This document shows positions 9,180 to 17,890 of a DNA stretch of 64,000 bases, piece by piece. The notes below the pieces were generated by a model that saw nothing but the letters and a program-made list of their open reading frames with translations, ran no database searches and had not been told where the DNA came from. A program made the translations under genes and the position numbers. Source of the DNA: Gillisia sp. Hel1_33_143. Its GTDB lineage: Bacteria; Bacteroidota; Bacteroidia; Flavobacteriales; Flavobacteriaceae. Each line of letters begins with the position of its first letter. Position 1 is the first letter of the stretch. The DNA is taken from NCBI RefSeq assembly GCF_900104765.1, contig NZ_LT629737.1:3286001-3350000 (forward strand), given 5' to 3'.

Positions 9180-9764
9180 ATGAACTATCTTGCACATATT
9201 TATCTTTCAGGAGAAGATGATGATTTGAAGATCGGCAATTTTATTGCAGACTCTATTAAAGGCAAAAAATATCTTACTTACCCGTTAGAAATTCAAAAAG
9301 GCATAGTTCTACACCGGGCTATAGATAGTTTTACAGATTCTCATCCTGTTGTAAAGCAAAGCGTTCATAGACTATTTCCAGAATACAGCCATTACAGCGC
9401 CGTAATTATAGACATTTTGTATGATCATTATCTTGCAGCCAATTGGAAAGATTTCTCTGGTATTCCTTTAGATGTTTATGTAAATAATTTTTATCAATTA
9501 CTTACAAACAGAAAGTCTGATCTACCCAAAAAAGTTCAGAATTTTCTTCCATATATGATAGAGGATAATTGGCTATTAAGCTATGCCAGTATAGAAGGAA
9601 TTGGAAAAATACTTTTCCAGATGAATAGAAGGACAGAAAATAGATCTAGAATGGATCTTGCTGTAAAAGAATTGAAACTTTATTATGAACTTTTTGAAAT
9701 AGAGTTTAGAACATTCTTCCCAGAATTGGAACAATTTGCTGCCCAAAAAATAATCACCTTATAA
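9180..9764 (+). CDS. AcpH-like acyl carrier protein phosphodiesterase (DUF479)
   Basis: A 194-residue protein that begins MNYLAHIYLSGEDDDLKIGNFIADSIKG. It contains HRAIDSFTDSHPVV and IIDILYDHYLAANW, the conserved His/Asp segments of the AcpH/DUF479 (HD-like) family. The E. coli member removes the 4'-phosphopantetheine arm from acyl carrier protein; the same reaction is inferred here by family. It lies 9 bases before gamma-glutamyltransferase and is probably co-transcribed with it. Confidence 0.85.
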   Translation: MNYLAHIYLSGEDDDLKIGNFIADSIKGKKYLTYPLEIQKGIVLHRAIDSFTDSHPVVKQSVHRLFPEYSHYSAVIIDILYDHYLAANWKDFSGIPLDVYVNNFYQLLTNRKSDLPKKVQNFLPYMIEDNWLLSYASIEGIGKILFQMNRRTENRSRMDLAVKELKLYYELFEIEFRTFFPELEQFAAQKIITL

Positions 9765-9773
9765 CTTCATTAA

Positions 9774-11480
9774 ATGAGAAGATCATTTCTTTTTTTACTC
9801 CTAGCTTCATTTGTTGCTTGTAAATCTCCAAAAGTCCCTGAAAATTTTAAAAGTGCTTCTAAAGAATTAGGACTTATTGCAGATAAGGCAATGGTTGTTT
9901 CCGCTCGAGAAGAAGCTTCTAAAATTGCGTCAGATATTATGCAACAAGGCGGAAATGCTTTTGATGCTATGGTTGTCACAGAAATGGCATTGGCAGTTAG
10001 TTATCCATTTGCCGGTAGTTTAGGTGGTGGAGGTTTTATGGTTTATAGAAAAGCAAATGGAGAAATTGGAAGTTTAGATTTTAGAGAAAAAGCCCCATTA
10101 GCTGCTTCCAAGAATATGTATTTAAATAAGGATGGCAATGCAATCCCAGAGAAAAGTCAATTAGGAGCTCTCGCTGTTGGAGTTCCCGGAAATATTGCAG
10201 GGATTTTCGCAGCTCATGAGAAGTTAGGATCCTTACCAATTTCTAAATTGCTTGCTCCAGTAATTTCGCTTGCAAGAGAAGGATATGTTGTGACCCAAAA
10301 ACAAGCTGCTAGCTTCAACGAGTATCTGCCCAAATTTAAAACAGTTAATAATAAAACTATTTTATATTCAAAAATAATAAAAGCAGGAGATACTATAAAG
10401 AATATAGCGCTCGCCAATACATTACAGAGAATTTCCGAGAATGGGAGATCTGAGTTTTATGGTGGTGAAACTGGACAAAAATTGGTACAGCTGATTAAAG
10501 ATCATGGTGGAATTATAACATTAGAGGATCTATTAGCGTATAAAGCTAAATGGAGAACTCCTGTTACCTTTAACTATAAAGGTCTAAAAGTGATCTCGAT
10601 GGCACCGCCTTCTAGTGGAGGTGTTGCCCTAGCTCAGATCATGAAGATGATAGAACCATATCCGCTAGAAAAATTTGGACATAATCAGCTTCAAACAATT
10701 CAAGTTATAACCGAAGCAGAAAGAAGAGCTTATGCAGATAGAAGTTATTATTTAGGTGATCCAGATTTCTACGATGTTCCTTTAGACATTATAACCGGAA
10801 ATAAGTATTTATTGAATAGAATGAATACTTTCTCTTTTGAAAAAGCAACTCCTTCTTCAGAATTAGAACATGGCGAAATATCTGGATATGAAAGCAATGA
10901 AACTACTCATTATTCTATTGTAGACCAATACGGTAATGCCATTGCTGTTACCACTACACTTAACGGAGCGTTTGGCTCTAAACTTTATTCTGAAGAATTA
11001 GGATTTTTCCTTAATAATGAAATGGATGATTTTAGTGTGAAGCCTGGTGTGCCAAATATGTTTGGATTAATTGGGGCAGATGCCAATGCGATTGAACCGC
11101 AGAAAACAATGTTAAGTTCTATGACCCCCACAATTGTTGAAAAAGACGGAAAATTCTGGATGAGCGTGGGAACTCCAGGAGGCTCTACCATTATTACCTC
11201 CGTACTGCAAACAATTCTTAACGTGCATGATTTTGGAATGACAATGCAGGAAGCAGTTAATGCTCCAAGATTTCACCATCAATGGTTACCAGATGAGATT
11301 ATGTTCGAGCCTAAAGCTTTTAACAAGGACATCCTGCTAGAACTCCAAAGTAAAGGATACAATATAAATGAGAGAGATGCCAGAATTATAGGTAAAGTAG
11401 ATGGTATCTTAAAAATGCCAAATGGAAAGTTGGAAGGTGGTGCAGATAAACGAGGTGATGATACTGCTGTGGGATTTTAA
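9774..11480 (+). CDS. ggt: Gamma-glutamyltransferase (lipoprotein)
   Basis: A 568-residue protein with a lipoprotein signal (SFVAC, Cys16). It is an Ntn-hydrolase precursor that is cut autocatalytically before the nucleophile T378 in ETTHYSIVDQYGNAIAVTTTLN. The substrate-binding glycines lie in the GTPGGSTIITSVLQ region. It hydrolyses or transfers the gamma-glutamyl group of glutathione and related peptides outside the inner membrane. Lipid anchoring differs from the soluble periplasmic E. coli enzyme. It follows the AcpH-like gene and ends at a strong terminator. Confidence 0.93.
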   Translation: MRRSFLFLLLASFVACKSPKVPENFKSASKELGLIADKAMVVSAREEASKIASDIMQQGGNAFDAMVVTEMALAVSYPFAGSLGGGGFMVYRKANGEIGSLDFREKAPLAASKNMYLNKDGNAIPEKSQLGALAVGVPGNIAGIFAAHEKLGSLPISKLLAPVISLAREGYVVTQKQAASFNEYLPKFKTVNNKTILYSKIIKAGDTIKNIALANTLQRISENGRSEFYGGETGQKLVQLIKDHGGIITLEDLLAYKAKWRTPVTFNYKGLKVISMAPPSSGGVALAQIMKMIEPYPLEKFGHNQLQTIQVITEAERRAYADRSYYLGDPDFYDVPLDIITGNKYLLNRMNTFSFEKATPSSELEHGEISGYESNETTHYSIVDQYGNAIAVTTTLNGAFGSKLYSEELGFFLNNEMDDFSVKPGVPNMFGLIGADANAIEPQKTMLSSMTPTIVEKDGKFWMSVGTPGGSTIITSVLQTILNVHDFGMTMQEAVNAPRFHHQWLPDEIMFEPKAFNKDILLELQSKGYNINERDARIIGKVDGILKMPNGKLEGGADKRGDDTAVGF

Positions 11481-11500
11481 CTTCAAAAAATTTAAAAATA

Positions 11501-11527
11501 AAAGAGGACCAAATTGGCCCTCTTTTT
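11501..11527. terminator. Bidirectional intrinsic terminator
   Basis: The stem AAAGAGG-CCA/TGG-CCTCTTT (one mismatch) is flanked by a long T run on the plus strand and T runs on the minus strand. It lies between convergent ggt and lipoprotein gene A. Confidence 0.88.
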
Positions 11528-11547
11528 TTTATGATATACTACGATTT

Positions 11548-13200
11548 TTAATCTTGAATAACAGAAATATCAAGTCCTGTCATAATTGAAGGATCATTTG
11601 AGATATGAATGTTATCTAAAGCAAAATCATTACCGCTTGGCTCTGTATTACCATCAATTAGAGATAACACTAAAGATCCACTGGCATCTGCTTTTACTTT
11701 TAATCCTACTTTAACCCATCCATCAGAATAAGTTACAGTAATAATATCTGCTGGATCATCAAGATCAACCCCATCTACACTAGCAGCTAGTACAATATCA
11801 TTACTAGGACTCGCGCCATTATAAACATTTCTAACTTCAAACGTTACGTAATAATCTGAGTTTGGACAAACATCTGCAAATGTAGTTACAAAATATGCAT
11901 CTACACCTTCTTCTGTAGATCCGTTCAATATAAACATATTGCCATCATGAGTTTCATTTACCCAATGGTTGTGAACAAAATATGGATTGGTAGTGAAGGT
12001 ATAAGCTCCTTCATCCCAAAGCGGTGCTGCTGCATCTGGAGATGAACCTGGCACCCATCCTAATGTAGAACGGTAATCATAATTGGTACCGGTTTCCACA
12101 CTACTATTGTCTAAGAAATCATTATTATCCTGAGAGCTCGCAGTATCATCAAAATCATTCAAATAACTTGTTGGTCTTGAGAAAAGACATGGATCTGAAT
12201 CATCCTGAAGTCCACAGCTTCCTTCTCTGAAGTGATAATATTTAGTTCTATCAACTCCACCTTCATCTGTGTAAAATAAGGTTTCTACATCTTCTTGAGA
12301 GAAAACTCCCATTCTAATTGGTTCTGCACTTCCTGGATTACCTTCAGATTCTACTAAATATAATTCAGCATAATACATATCATTTACATTTTGACGATCT
12401 GGTAAAGCTACACATAATGGTTCTGCATAATAATCGTCATTATCATAAGTACCAGTCACATTTACGTATGGATCTTCTTCGTTAAACAAAGGAGTACCTT
12501 TTGGATCTTCAGTATTTCCGCTGTAATTCCAAACATCTAATCTAAATTTTGCAGGATAATGACGACCTGTTTCATCGCAATAATTTCCGAATACACAAAG
12601 ATAGATAGCTCTTACAGTATCAAAATCAAAAAATAGATACCCATATTCATCAGCAAATCTTTCATCATAACACAACACTTCTACGTCTACATATTTTTTA
12701 ACTCCATTTCTAAGGTCAATGGAAATTGGTAAAGCGGCTGCTACAAAATTTTGGAACATCGCAGGACCATAGTTATCATCCATACGAGGTGCTATATAAA
12801 TAACATTATCTCCGCTATCCAGTACTGCAAAATACTCTAAAGAGTACATGCCGGCATCTAAAGTTAGTAAGGCAGATTCTTGAGTCATCCAACCTCCATC
12901 ACCGTTGTCCATAACTGGTACATCAATATATCCTCCAGAAACCCAGGACATAGTTGTAGAATTCATGATTCCAACTCTAATTTTTGCAGGAGCGGCATCA
13001 GAACATTCCGGAACATCACTTAAACTTTGTTCTTGTTTCTGTACAGATTTATTGAAATCTTGAAGCATTGCTCCAAATGTTAGACTTACTTGCTCTAAGT
13101 TCTCACCGGGAGTATCTGCACTACTCTCATCCTTACTACAGGATGTAAACAACATTGCAAATGCTGCAATGGTCATTAAATAAACTTTGTAATTTTTCAT
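11548..13200 (-). CDS. Paralogous surface lipoprotein A, with carbohydrate-binding-like C-terminus
   Basis: 550 residues. The lipobox is LFTSC (Cys21), followed by SKDESS, a charged Bacteroidetes surface-export signal. Residues about 35-325 are the domain shared by all array members: LTFGAMLQDF, VPECSDAAPAKIRVGI, GDGGWMTQES, LEYFAVLDS, IAPRMDDNYGPA, RNGVKKYVDVEVLCYDERFADEYGYLFFDF and YYHFREGSC. I do not recognise this domain. Residues about 340-550 are a beta-rich module ending FALDNIHIS, resembling the jelly-roll carbohydrate-binding or adhesion modules of secreted flavobacterial proteins. It lies 77 bases downstream of short paralog B, probably in one transcript, and ends at a terminator. 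Function is unknown; surface binding is an inference. Confidence 0.85.
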   Translation of the reverse strand: MKNYKVYLMTIAAFAMLFTSCSKDESSADTPGENLEQVSLTFGAMLQDFNKSVQKQEQSLSDVPECSDAAPAKIRVGIMNSTTMSWVSGGYIDVPVMDNGDGGWMTQESALLTLDAGMYSLEYFAVLDSGDNVIYIAPRMDDNYGPAMFQNFVAAALPISIDLRNGVKKYVDVEVLCYDERFADEYGYLFFDFDTVRAIYLCVFGNYCDETGRHYPAKFRLDVWNYSGNTEDPKGTPLFNEEDPYVNVTGTYDNDDYYAEPLCVALPDRQNVNDMYYAELYLVESEGNPGSAEPIRMGVFSQEDVETLFYTDEGGVDRTKYYHFREGSCGLQDDSDPCLFSRPTSYLNDFDDTASSQDNNDFLDNSSVETGTNYDYRSTLGWVPGSSPDAAAPLWDEGAYTFTTNPYFVHNHWVNETHDGNMFILNGSTEEGVDAYFVTTFADVCPNSDYYVTFEVRNVYNGASPSNDIVLAASVDGVDLDDPADIITVTYSDGWVKVGLKVKADASGSLVLSLIDGNTEPSGNDFALDNIHISNDPSIMTGLDISVIQD

Positions 13201-13229
13201 AATGGTTTAGTATTAGTTAATATAAAATA

Positions 13230-13244
13230 GAATGGTTAATAAAA
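13230..13244 (-). promoter_or_regulatory. Recurrent leader motif of the lipoprotein family
   Basis: On the minus strand TTTTATTAACCATTC lies about 30 bases upstream of the start of lipoprotein gene A. The identical 15-mer lies at the same distance before paralog D (19409-19423). Shorter versions lie before E (21221-21230, GAATGGTCTA on the plus strand) and F (41174-41187, GAATGGTTAGG). It could be a 5'-UTR element, a promoter part or an operator. Confidence 0.45.
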
Positions 13245-13277
13245 TCTTTGATAGTCCTTCTAAGACCTATATGTTTT

Positions 13278-13931
13278 TCATTGATTAGAATTTGAAGAAT
13301 ATCCAAATTCCTCAGCAAAACGCCTGTTATAACATAGAACTTCTACCGGAACATAATGCTTTACTCCTTCCCTTATGGGAATATCTAACGGAAGCGATTC
13401 TTTTACAAAATTTTGAAATGCAAATGCGCCGTAATTTTCGCTTTTTCTAGGTGTGAGATATAATACTTGCGCATCTACTCCACTTTTATCTAAAACCGCA
13501 AAATACTCTAAGGTATATGTATCTACAGAAAGTTCTATTTGATCTGATTCTTGAGCAAACCAAGAATCCAATTCCCCATCATTATTAGTATCTACTCCAG
13601 CTTGTTTAATCTTTATATCTATAAAGTGGTCTTCACTATTTTTTAAATGTACCCAGGAACCTTTGCTGTCTTTTAAGGCTACTCTCATAATCAAAGGCCT
13701 ATTTGGTTTACAATCTGGAATTTCTAATTGAGAAATATCTATTAATTTAGAATTTTCGCTGTTTCGAAGATTACTCAAAATACTTCCGAAGGATATGGAG
13801 CCTTTATTTAATTGCTGCTCCGGCTGTATCTGCACCTCCTCTTTTGTACAACTTGTAAGAATAATTGCCAAAACAACTATAATATTTAGATTCCTATAAA
13901 TTGTATTCATCAGTTCTATTTTAAATTTCAT
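13278..13931 (-). CDS. Short paralog B of the surface lipoprotein family (N-terminal domain only)
   Basis: 217 residues from the ATG at 13931; an ATG at 13910 would give a more standard signal peptide (MNTIYRNLN). The lipobox is AIILTSC, followed by TKEE. The protein matches the first two thirds of the shared domain (ISFGSILSN, IPDCKPNRPLIMRVALKD, LEYFAVLDKSG, PRKSENYGAFAFQNFVKESLPLDIPIREGVKHYVPVEVLCYNRRFAEEFGY). It stops where the others continue with LFFDF. Nothing downstream restores the missing part in another frame, so this is a deletion product or a true short form rather than a recent frameshift. It is the most diverged member and probably co-transcribed with A. Confidence 0.75.
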   Translation of the reverse strand: MKFKIELMNTIYRNLNIIVVLAIILTSCTKEEVQIQPEQQLNKGSISFGSILSNLRNSENSKLIDISQLEIPDCKPNRPLIMRVALKDSKGSWVHLKNSEDHFIDIKIKQAGVDTNNDGELDSWFAQESDQIELSVDTYTLEYFAVLDKSGVDAQVLYLTPRKSENYGAFAFQNFVKESLPLDIPIREGVKHYVPVEVLCYNRRFAEEFGYSSNSNQ

Positions 13932-14399
13932 TTAACTGTATTCACTTAGGCACCGATTATCTATCGGTTTTAAAGCAAAAAATAAAAAGTAGGGATATAC
14001 TAGACGTGGGGGAAAATTATAAGCAAGTATTTATTAAAGTGAATAAAACGCTGCTTTTCTACTAGTCTAATATATAATTATCTTACGTGAGGGAGTATGG
14101 GGGAAATCCCCTAATGTTGAAGAATTTGATTAAAGTAATTATCTGAAGGTGAAAATTTTGAGGATGCTCTAAACTTTAACATTTTTAATCTTAACTGAAA
14201 GATGCCATCTAATTATACTTAAAATTTGTGAGGAATTTCTACACGAGTGTTTTGTAGAAAAAGTACTTTTACAGTGATATAATGTATCGAAAAACATAGA
14301 TCTATTGTCTGTATTGCACTTAATTTATTGACTAAAAACAAGTATCTCTTAATTATAAAATAAGGATCATTAAAACTTTTATAAATAACTACAAAAAAA
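13932..14399 (-). promoter_or_regulatory. Upstream region of the B-A unit with C-rich motifs
   Basis: No gene is seen in this gap. On the minus strand, two copies of TTTTCCCCC-like sequence occur: at 14008-14016 (GGGGGAAAA on plus), and at 14099-14111, where GGGGGAAATCCCC is also palindromic. A hairpin ACCGAT/ATCGGT lies at 13952-13968, close to the start of B. No TAnnTTTG -7 element is visible, which suggests an alternative promoter type. Confidence 0.45.
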
Positions 14400-14427
14400 A
14401 AGATCGATGAGAAAACTCACCGATCTT
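14400..14427 (-). terminator. Intrinsic terminator of the astacin gene
   Basis: A 12-bp stem with one mismatch (AAGATCG-TGAG/CTCA-CGATCTT) and a 4-base AAAA loop. On the minus strand it is followed by a run of nine T. Confidence 0.9.
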
Positions 14428-14447
14428 ATATAAATATATGAAATTAA

Positions 14448-15509
14448 TTATCTAGCATAATACCAGCGACCATCAATGATCTCTACTACTTTCCATCCAT
14501 AAGCACGAGAATAGTAATACCAAAGGTCATTATGTCTAAGAACCGTCACACCATACAGTGTATAGTACTGTCCGTTAGTATAAGTTGGTGCAGGAGGATT
14601 TGGACTTCCACCTTCATTACCTGGATACATACTCTCAATACCTTGCACATCTCCAGAAGATAATCCAGATCTTTGAACGTCATAAAGGCTACCATCTACT
14701 TTAGTAATAGTTGGCTGGCCATTACTTGAGAAAGAATATGGTCCATACATCATTATAGAGCTAAAATCTAAATTAGAGGTAAACTCATCTCCACCCATTC
14801 CGCTTTGTGCGTAGGTGTCAAAATTACGCTCTCTTCCACTCTGGATATTAGCGTAGTTAACAGTTATTTGACGATCTCTGTCTACTCTACTCTGCTCATG
14901 ATAAAGTCCAACTGCATGGCCAATCTCATGAATAGTATTTCCGGTACTACAACCTGAAGCAAGAGTAATAACCTGACCTCCTCCTATCATTCCTACGTAA
15001 GAAGAACATCCAGATCCTGGGGTAAAATTAATATAGTTAGATTGATTTGATCTTTGAACAAATTTTAATGAGGTGTTTGCCTCCCAGTGTGCAATTGCAT
15101 CATTAACTCGATCTTGATTTGGTAAGTTACTGTCTATAGTATAATACACAGTATTATTAGGCCACATACCAGAGGTTCTTCCAACACTTTTTTGCTGTGG
15201 TTCTTCACCTTTGTTATACACTAAAGTTTCTGCTTGTTTAGACGTCATACTCTTTTTTATAAGAATATCACCTTCATAAACCAGGTCTCCATTAACATTA
15301 GCAACACTTATTTTTTGCCCTCCGTAATAGATCTCTGAAATGCTTCCGGCTTCATCTGAATATGCAGCTTCTACATTGGCTAATGTAGATGTGGTTTCTG
15401 CAATTTGGGTAGTAGATTGTTCTGTTTCTTCTAATTCGTTAACTGAATCTTTACTACAAGACAGAATTGCTAGAGCAGGTAGTAAATAAAATAAATTCCT
15501 TTTTCTCAT
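14448..15509 (-). CDS. Astacin-family (M12A) zinc metalloprotease lipoprotein
   Basis: 353 residues. The lipobox is LAILSC (Cys18), followed by SKDS. A propeptide-like region (about 25-110) precedes the catalytic domain. The astacin zinc signature HEIGHAVGLYHEQSRVDRD has ligands H194, H198 and H204 and catalytic base E195; the Met-turn SIMMYGPYSF follows (about 251-260). The C-terminal 45 residues are rich in Trp and Tyr (LWYYYSRAYGW, RWYYAR) and may be a small binding module. It should be an endopeptidase held on the cell surface. It sits inside the lipoprotein array on the same strand but has its own terminator and upstream region, so it is a co-located single-gene unit. Confidence 0.93.
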   Translation of the reverse strand: MRKRNLFYLLPALAILSCSKDSVNELEETEQSTTQIAETTSTLANVEAAYSDEAGSISEIYYGGQKISVANVNGDLVYEGDILIKKSMTSKQAETLVYNKGEEPQQKSVGRTSGMWPNNTVYYTIDSNLPNQDRVNDAIAHWEANTSLKFVQRSNQSNYINFTPGSGCSSYVGMIGGGQVITLASGCSTGNTIHEIGHAVGLYHEQSRVDRDRQITVNYANIQSGRERNFDTYAQSGMGGDEFTSNLDFSSIMMYGPYSFSSNGQPTITKVDGSLYDVQRSGLSSGDVQGIESMYPGNEGGSPNPPAPTYTNGQYYTLYGVTVLRHNDLWYYYSRAYGWKVVEIIDGRWYYAR

Positions 15510-15855
15510 AAGTAGGGTAAATAATTTTTAATGAACAGGATTTTTTTTTAAACTGTTCGGGGGTTAAAAAAATTTTCTTTTATCACAGTTCCAAAGGTCA
15601 TTCCAAAAAATAGAGACACTATCAATTCAAAAGTTTAAAAGTCAATAGCTTATGAAATATACTAGTATAGAACTCTCTAAAAGTTTATACTTATAATAAG
15701 CACTCGTACTTTTAAAATAACTACCAAAACATGTAATAAAATTAACTAGATGCAACACCGGTGGGGGGAAGAAATACGGTGTATAATTTTAAAGCGATGC
15801 GAACATAATAAATTTTATTTAGGTAATCATCATAGATTTAACAACTTAACATAGA
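15510..15855 (-). promoter_or_regulatory. Upstream region of the astacin gene with C-rich motifs
   Basis: No gene is seen in this gap. Minus-strand C-rich motifs lie at 15763-15774 (plus GGGGGGAAGAAA) and, more weakly, at 15559-15570 (plus GGGGGTTAAAAA). The first resembles the motif upstream of paralog F (GGAGGGAAGAAA). No TAnnTTTG element is visible on the minus strand. Confidence 0.4.
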
Positions 15856-15856
15856 A

Positions 15857-15884
15857 AAGCTGCCCGAAAAGTATTCGGACAGCC
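15857..15884 (-). terminator. Probable terminator of lipoprotein gene C
   Basis: The hairpin GCTGTCCGAA/TTCGGGCAGC on the minus strand (one G-U pair) is followed by TTTTC. It lies about 120 bases after the stop of gene C, with no gene between. Confidence 0.7.
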
Positions 15885-16001
15885 TCTTCTATTAACACCT
15901 CTAATTATTTAGATAACTAACGGTGATTAATAAAACTAACTCAATGCAACCATCATCCCCCCGGTTGATAGAAGCATTAGAGAAAGTTTTGTAAGAATTA
16001 A

Positions 16002-17753
16002 TTATTGTGGTCCAGGAACATCTTCACAGATCACAGCATCTATTGTTATATAGACTGGATAACTATAATTGGCATTAGAAAATGTTAGTGGAATTGCAGC
16101 CTGATCACCATTAGATGGAACTATATCATTAGCGCAAAGTGTATGGTAACAATCTGGCAATCTCTCGGTAGAATTTTCATCACTTTGCCATACCTTAACT
16201 TTGTAACCTTTGATTTTGTCTGTATCTAAAGGAGTATCTAGCGTAACAACAACATCAGATCCATTAATCTTTACATTAGCAGTTCCAAAAAGTACACTAG
16301 GGTTAAGATCTCCCTTGCTTCCTAAAAGCTCTAAATCTGTTTCGCTACTAATCTTATAAATAATGCTCGAATCTTCCAGATCTACAGAAACATTGTAGCA
16401 TAGACCACTAGTATCTGTAGTAAGTTCACAATCTGAAGATGTACATCCAACAACTACAGGATCTCTCCAACATCCTAATTGTCCTTCTACAGCAACTTGG
16501 CCATCCAATCTTAAGGTTGCAGGACAATTATCTTCATCATTAGCTACTCCATCACCATCTATATCGAGATCACAAATATCTCCTATATTATCTCCATCTA
16601 GATCTGCCTGATTGCTATTAGAATTTGAAGGGCAATTATCATCACCATTTAGAATTCCATCGTTATCACAATCTGCATCATCATCTTGAAGATCACATTC
16701 TCCTCCATTCCCACCACCGGTAGAATCGAACATTGGTGTATCTTCTCCGCACAAACTTCCTTCTCTAAAGTGATAATAAGTATTGTTACCAGATTCTTGA
16801 TTGTATAGTGCTAATACCTCTGCATCTGTAACTACAAATTGACGTATAACACCCTCATCTGCATCGTAAACATTGTTAAAATCTAACAAGGTTATCTCTA
16901 TATAATATTCATCTACAACTCCTTTTCTATCTGGTAAAGCTATACAAACTGGTTTTGCGTAGGCATCATTATTATCATAGATTCCTACTTCGTTCATTTG
17001 TGCTTCAGATATTAAAGATTCTCCTTTAGGAGATTCCGGATCTCCTGAATATTTCCAGGCATTGATATTGAAATGTGCCGGGAAATGTCTTCCAGATTCG
17101 TTACAATAATTCCCAAAGGTGCAGAAGGTAATTACATCCACCGTATTAAAATCAAAAAATAAGTATCCATACTCATCTGCAAAACGCTCATCATAACATA
17201 TCACTTCTACATCTACATATTTCTTAACTCCAGATCTTAGATCTATACTTATAGGCAAGGCATCATCAACAAAATTTTGGAAATTTGCCGGACCGTAGTC
17301 ATCATTTTCTCTAGGAGCGATCCATAGTACATTCATTTCTGAATCTAGCACTCCAAAATATTCTAAAGAATAAGTTCCAGCTGTTAATTCCAGATCAGAA
17401 GATTCTTTAGTGAACCAGCTTACAACCCCATCATCATTATAATCTCCAGAACCAGCTATGGGTATTTGAATAAAACCACCTTCATCTCCATTTTGTCCTG
17501 CAACCCATGTGTCTCCGTTCTTTAAAGCTACTTGTACATATGCCGGCACACCATCAGAACAACTTGGAACATCAGATAGATGTGCTTTTAACTCTGCTCG
17601 TTTTGAGACAAAGTCATTTAAAACTGCACCAAATGAAAGAGAAGATAAATTTTTATCTGCATCATCGGTCATATTATTTTCATCCTTACTACAGGATGTA
17701 AATAGGAGAGCTATAATAGCCAACCCACTTAAATATTTATTGAAATTTTTCAT
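16002..17753 (-). CDS. Paralogous surface lipoprotein C with thrombospondin type 3 repeats
   Basis: 583 residues from the ATG at 17753 (MKNFNKYLSG), which gives a clean signal peptide; an in-frame ATG at 17792 would add 13 residues. The lipobox is LLFTSC, followed by SKDEN. Residues about 30-325 are the array's shared domain. Next come Asp/Asn-rich thrombospondin type 3 repeats (about 355-415: DDDADCDNDGILNGDDNCPSN, DLDGDNIGDICDLDIDGDG), predicted to bind calcium. The last 150 residues are a beta-rich domain (GTANVKINGSDVVVTL ... VYITIDAVIC) that resembles the C-terminus of paralog E. It is probably a calcium-stiffened surface protein; the ligand is unknown. Confidence 0.86.
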   Translation of the reverse strand: MKNFNKYLSGLAIIALLFTSCSKDENNMTDDADKNLSSLSFGAVLNDFVSKRAELKAHLSDVPSCSDGVPAYVQVALKNGDTWVAGQNGDEGGFIQIPIAGSGDYNDDGVVSWFTKESSDLELTAGTYSLEYFGVLDSEMNVLWIAPRENDDYGPANFQNFVDDALPISIDLRSGVKKYVDVEVICYDERFADEYGYLFFDFNTVDVITFCTFGNYCNESGRHFPAHFNINAWKYSGDPESPKGESLISEAQMNEVGIYDNNDAYAKPVCIALPDRKGVVDEYYIEITLLDFNNVYDADEGVIRQFVVTDAEVLALYNQESGNNTYYHFREGSLCGEDTPMFDSTGGGNGGECDLQDDDADCDNDGILNGDDNCPSNSNSNQADLDGDNIGDICDLDIDGDGVANDEDNCPATLRLDGQVAVEGQLGCWRDPVVVGCTSSDCELTTDTSGLCYNVSVDLEDSSIIYKISSETDLELLGSKGDLNPSVLFGTANVKINGSDVVVTLDTPLDTDKIKGYKVKVWQSDENSTERLPDCYHTLCANDIVPSNGDQAAIPLTFSNANYSYPVYITIDAVICEDVPGPQ

Positions 17754-17851
17754 AATATAATTATTAGAAATATTAGATGATAAAGCATCCAAAGAATGCC
17801 AACAAGCTTAATAACTAGATGAACATCTAATATTCGATTTGTTAGAATTAA

Positions 17852-17884
17852 AAACCTCCTGCAAAATTTTTCTGCAGGAGGTTT
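17852..17884 (-). terminator. Intrinsic terminator of lipoprotein gene D
   Basis: A perfect 12-bp stem, AAACCTCCTGCA/TGCAGGAGGTTT, with a 9-base loop. On the minus strand a T run follows. It lies 6 bases after the stop of gene D. Confidence 0.93.
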
Positions 17885-17890
17885 AGTTTA

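Noticed and set aside
13200-13290. Frameshift explaining the short form of paralog B
   Set aside because: I looked for the missing LFFDF and later blocks in the other frames between B and A and found none; only the leader of A is there.
17507-17760. Plus-strand frames inside lipoprotein gene C
   Set aside because: They are antisense to the conserved, well-supported minus-strand gene and lack any recognisable feature.
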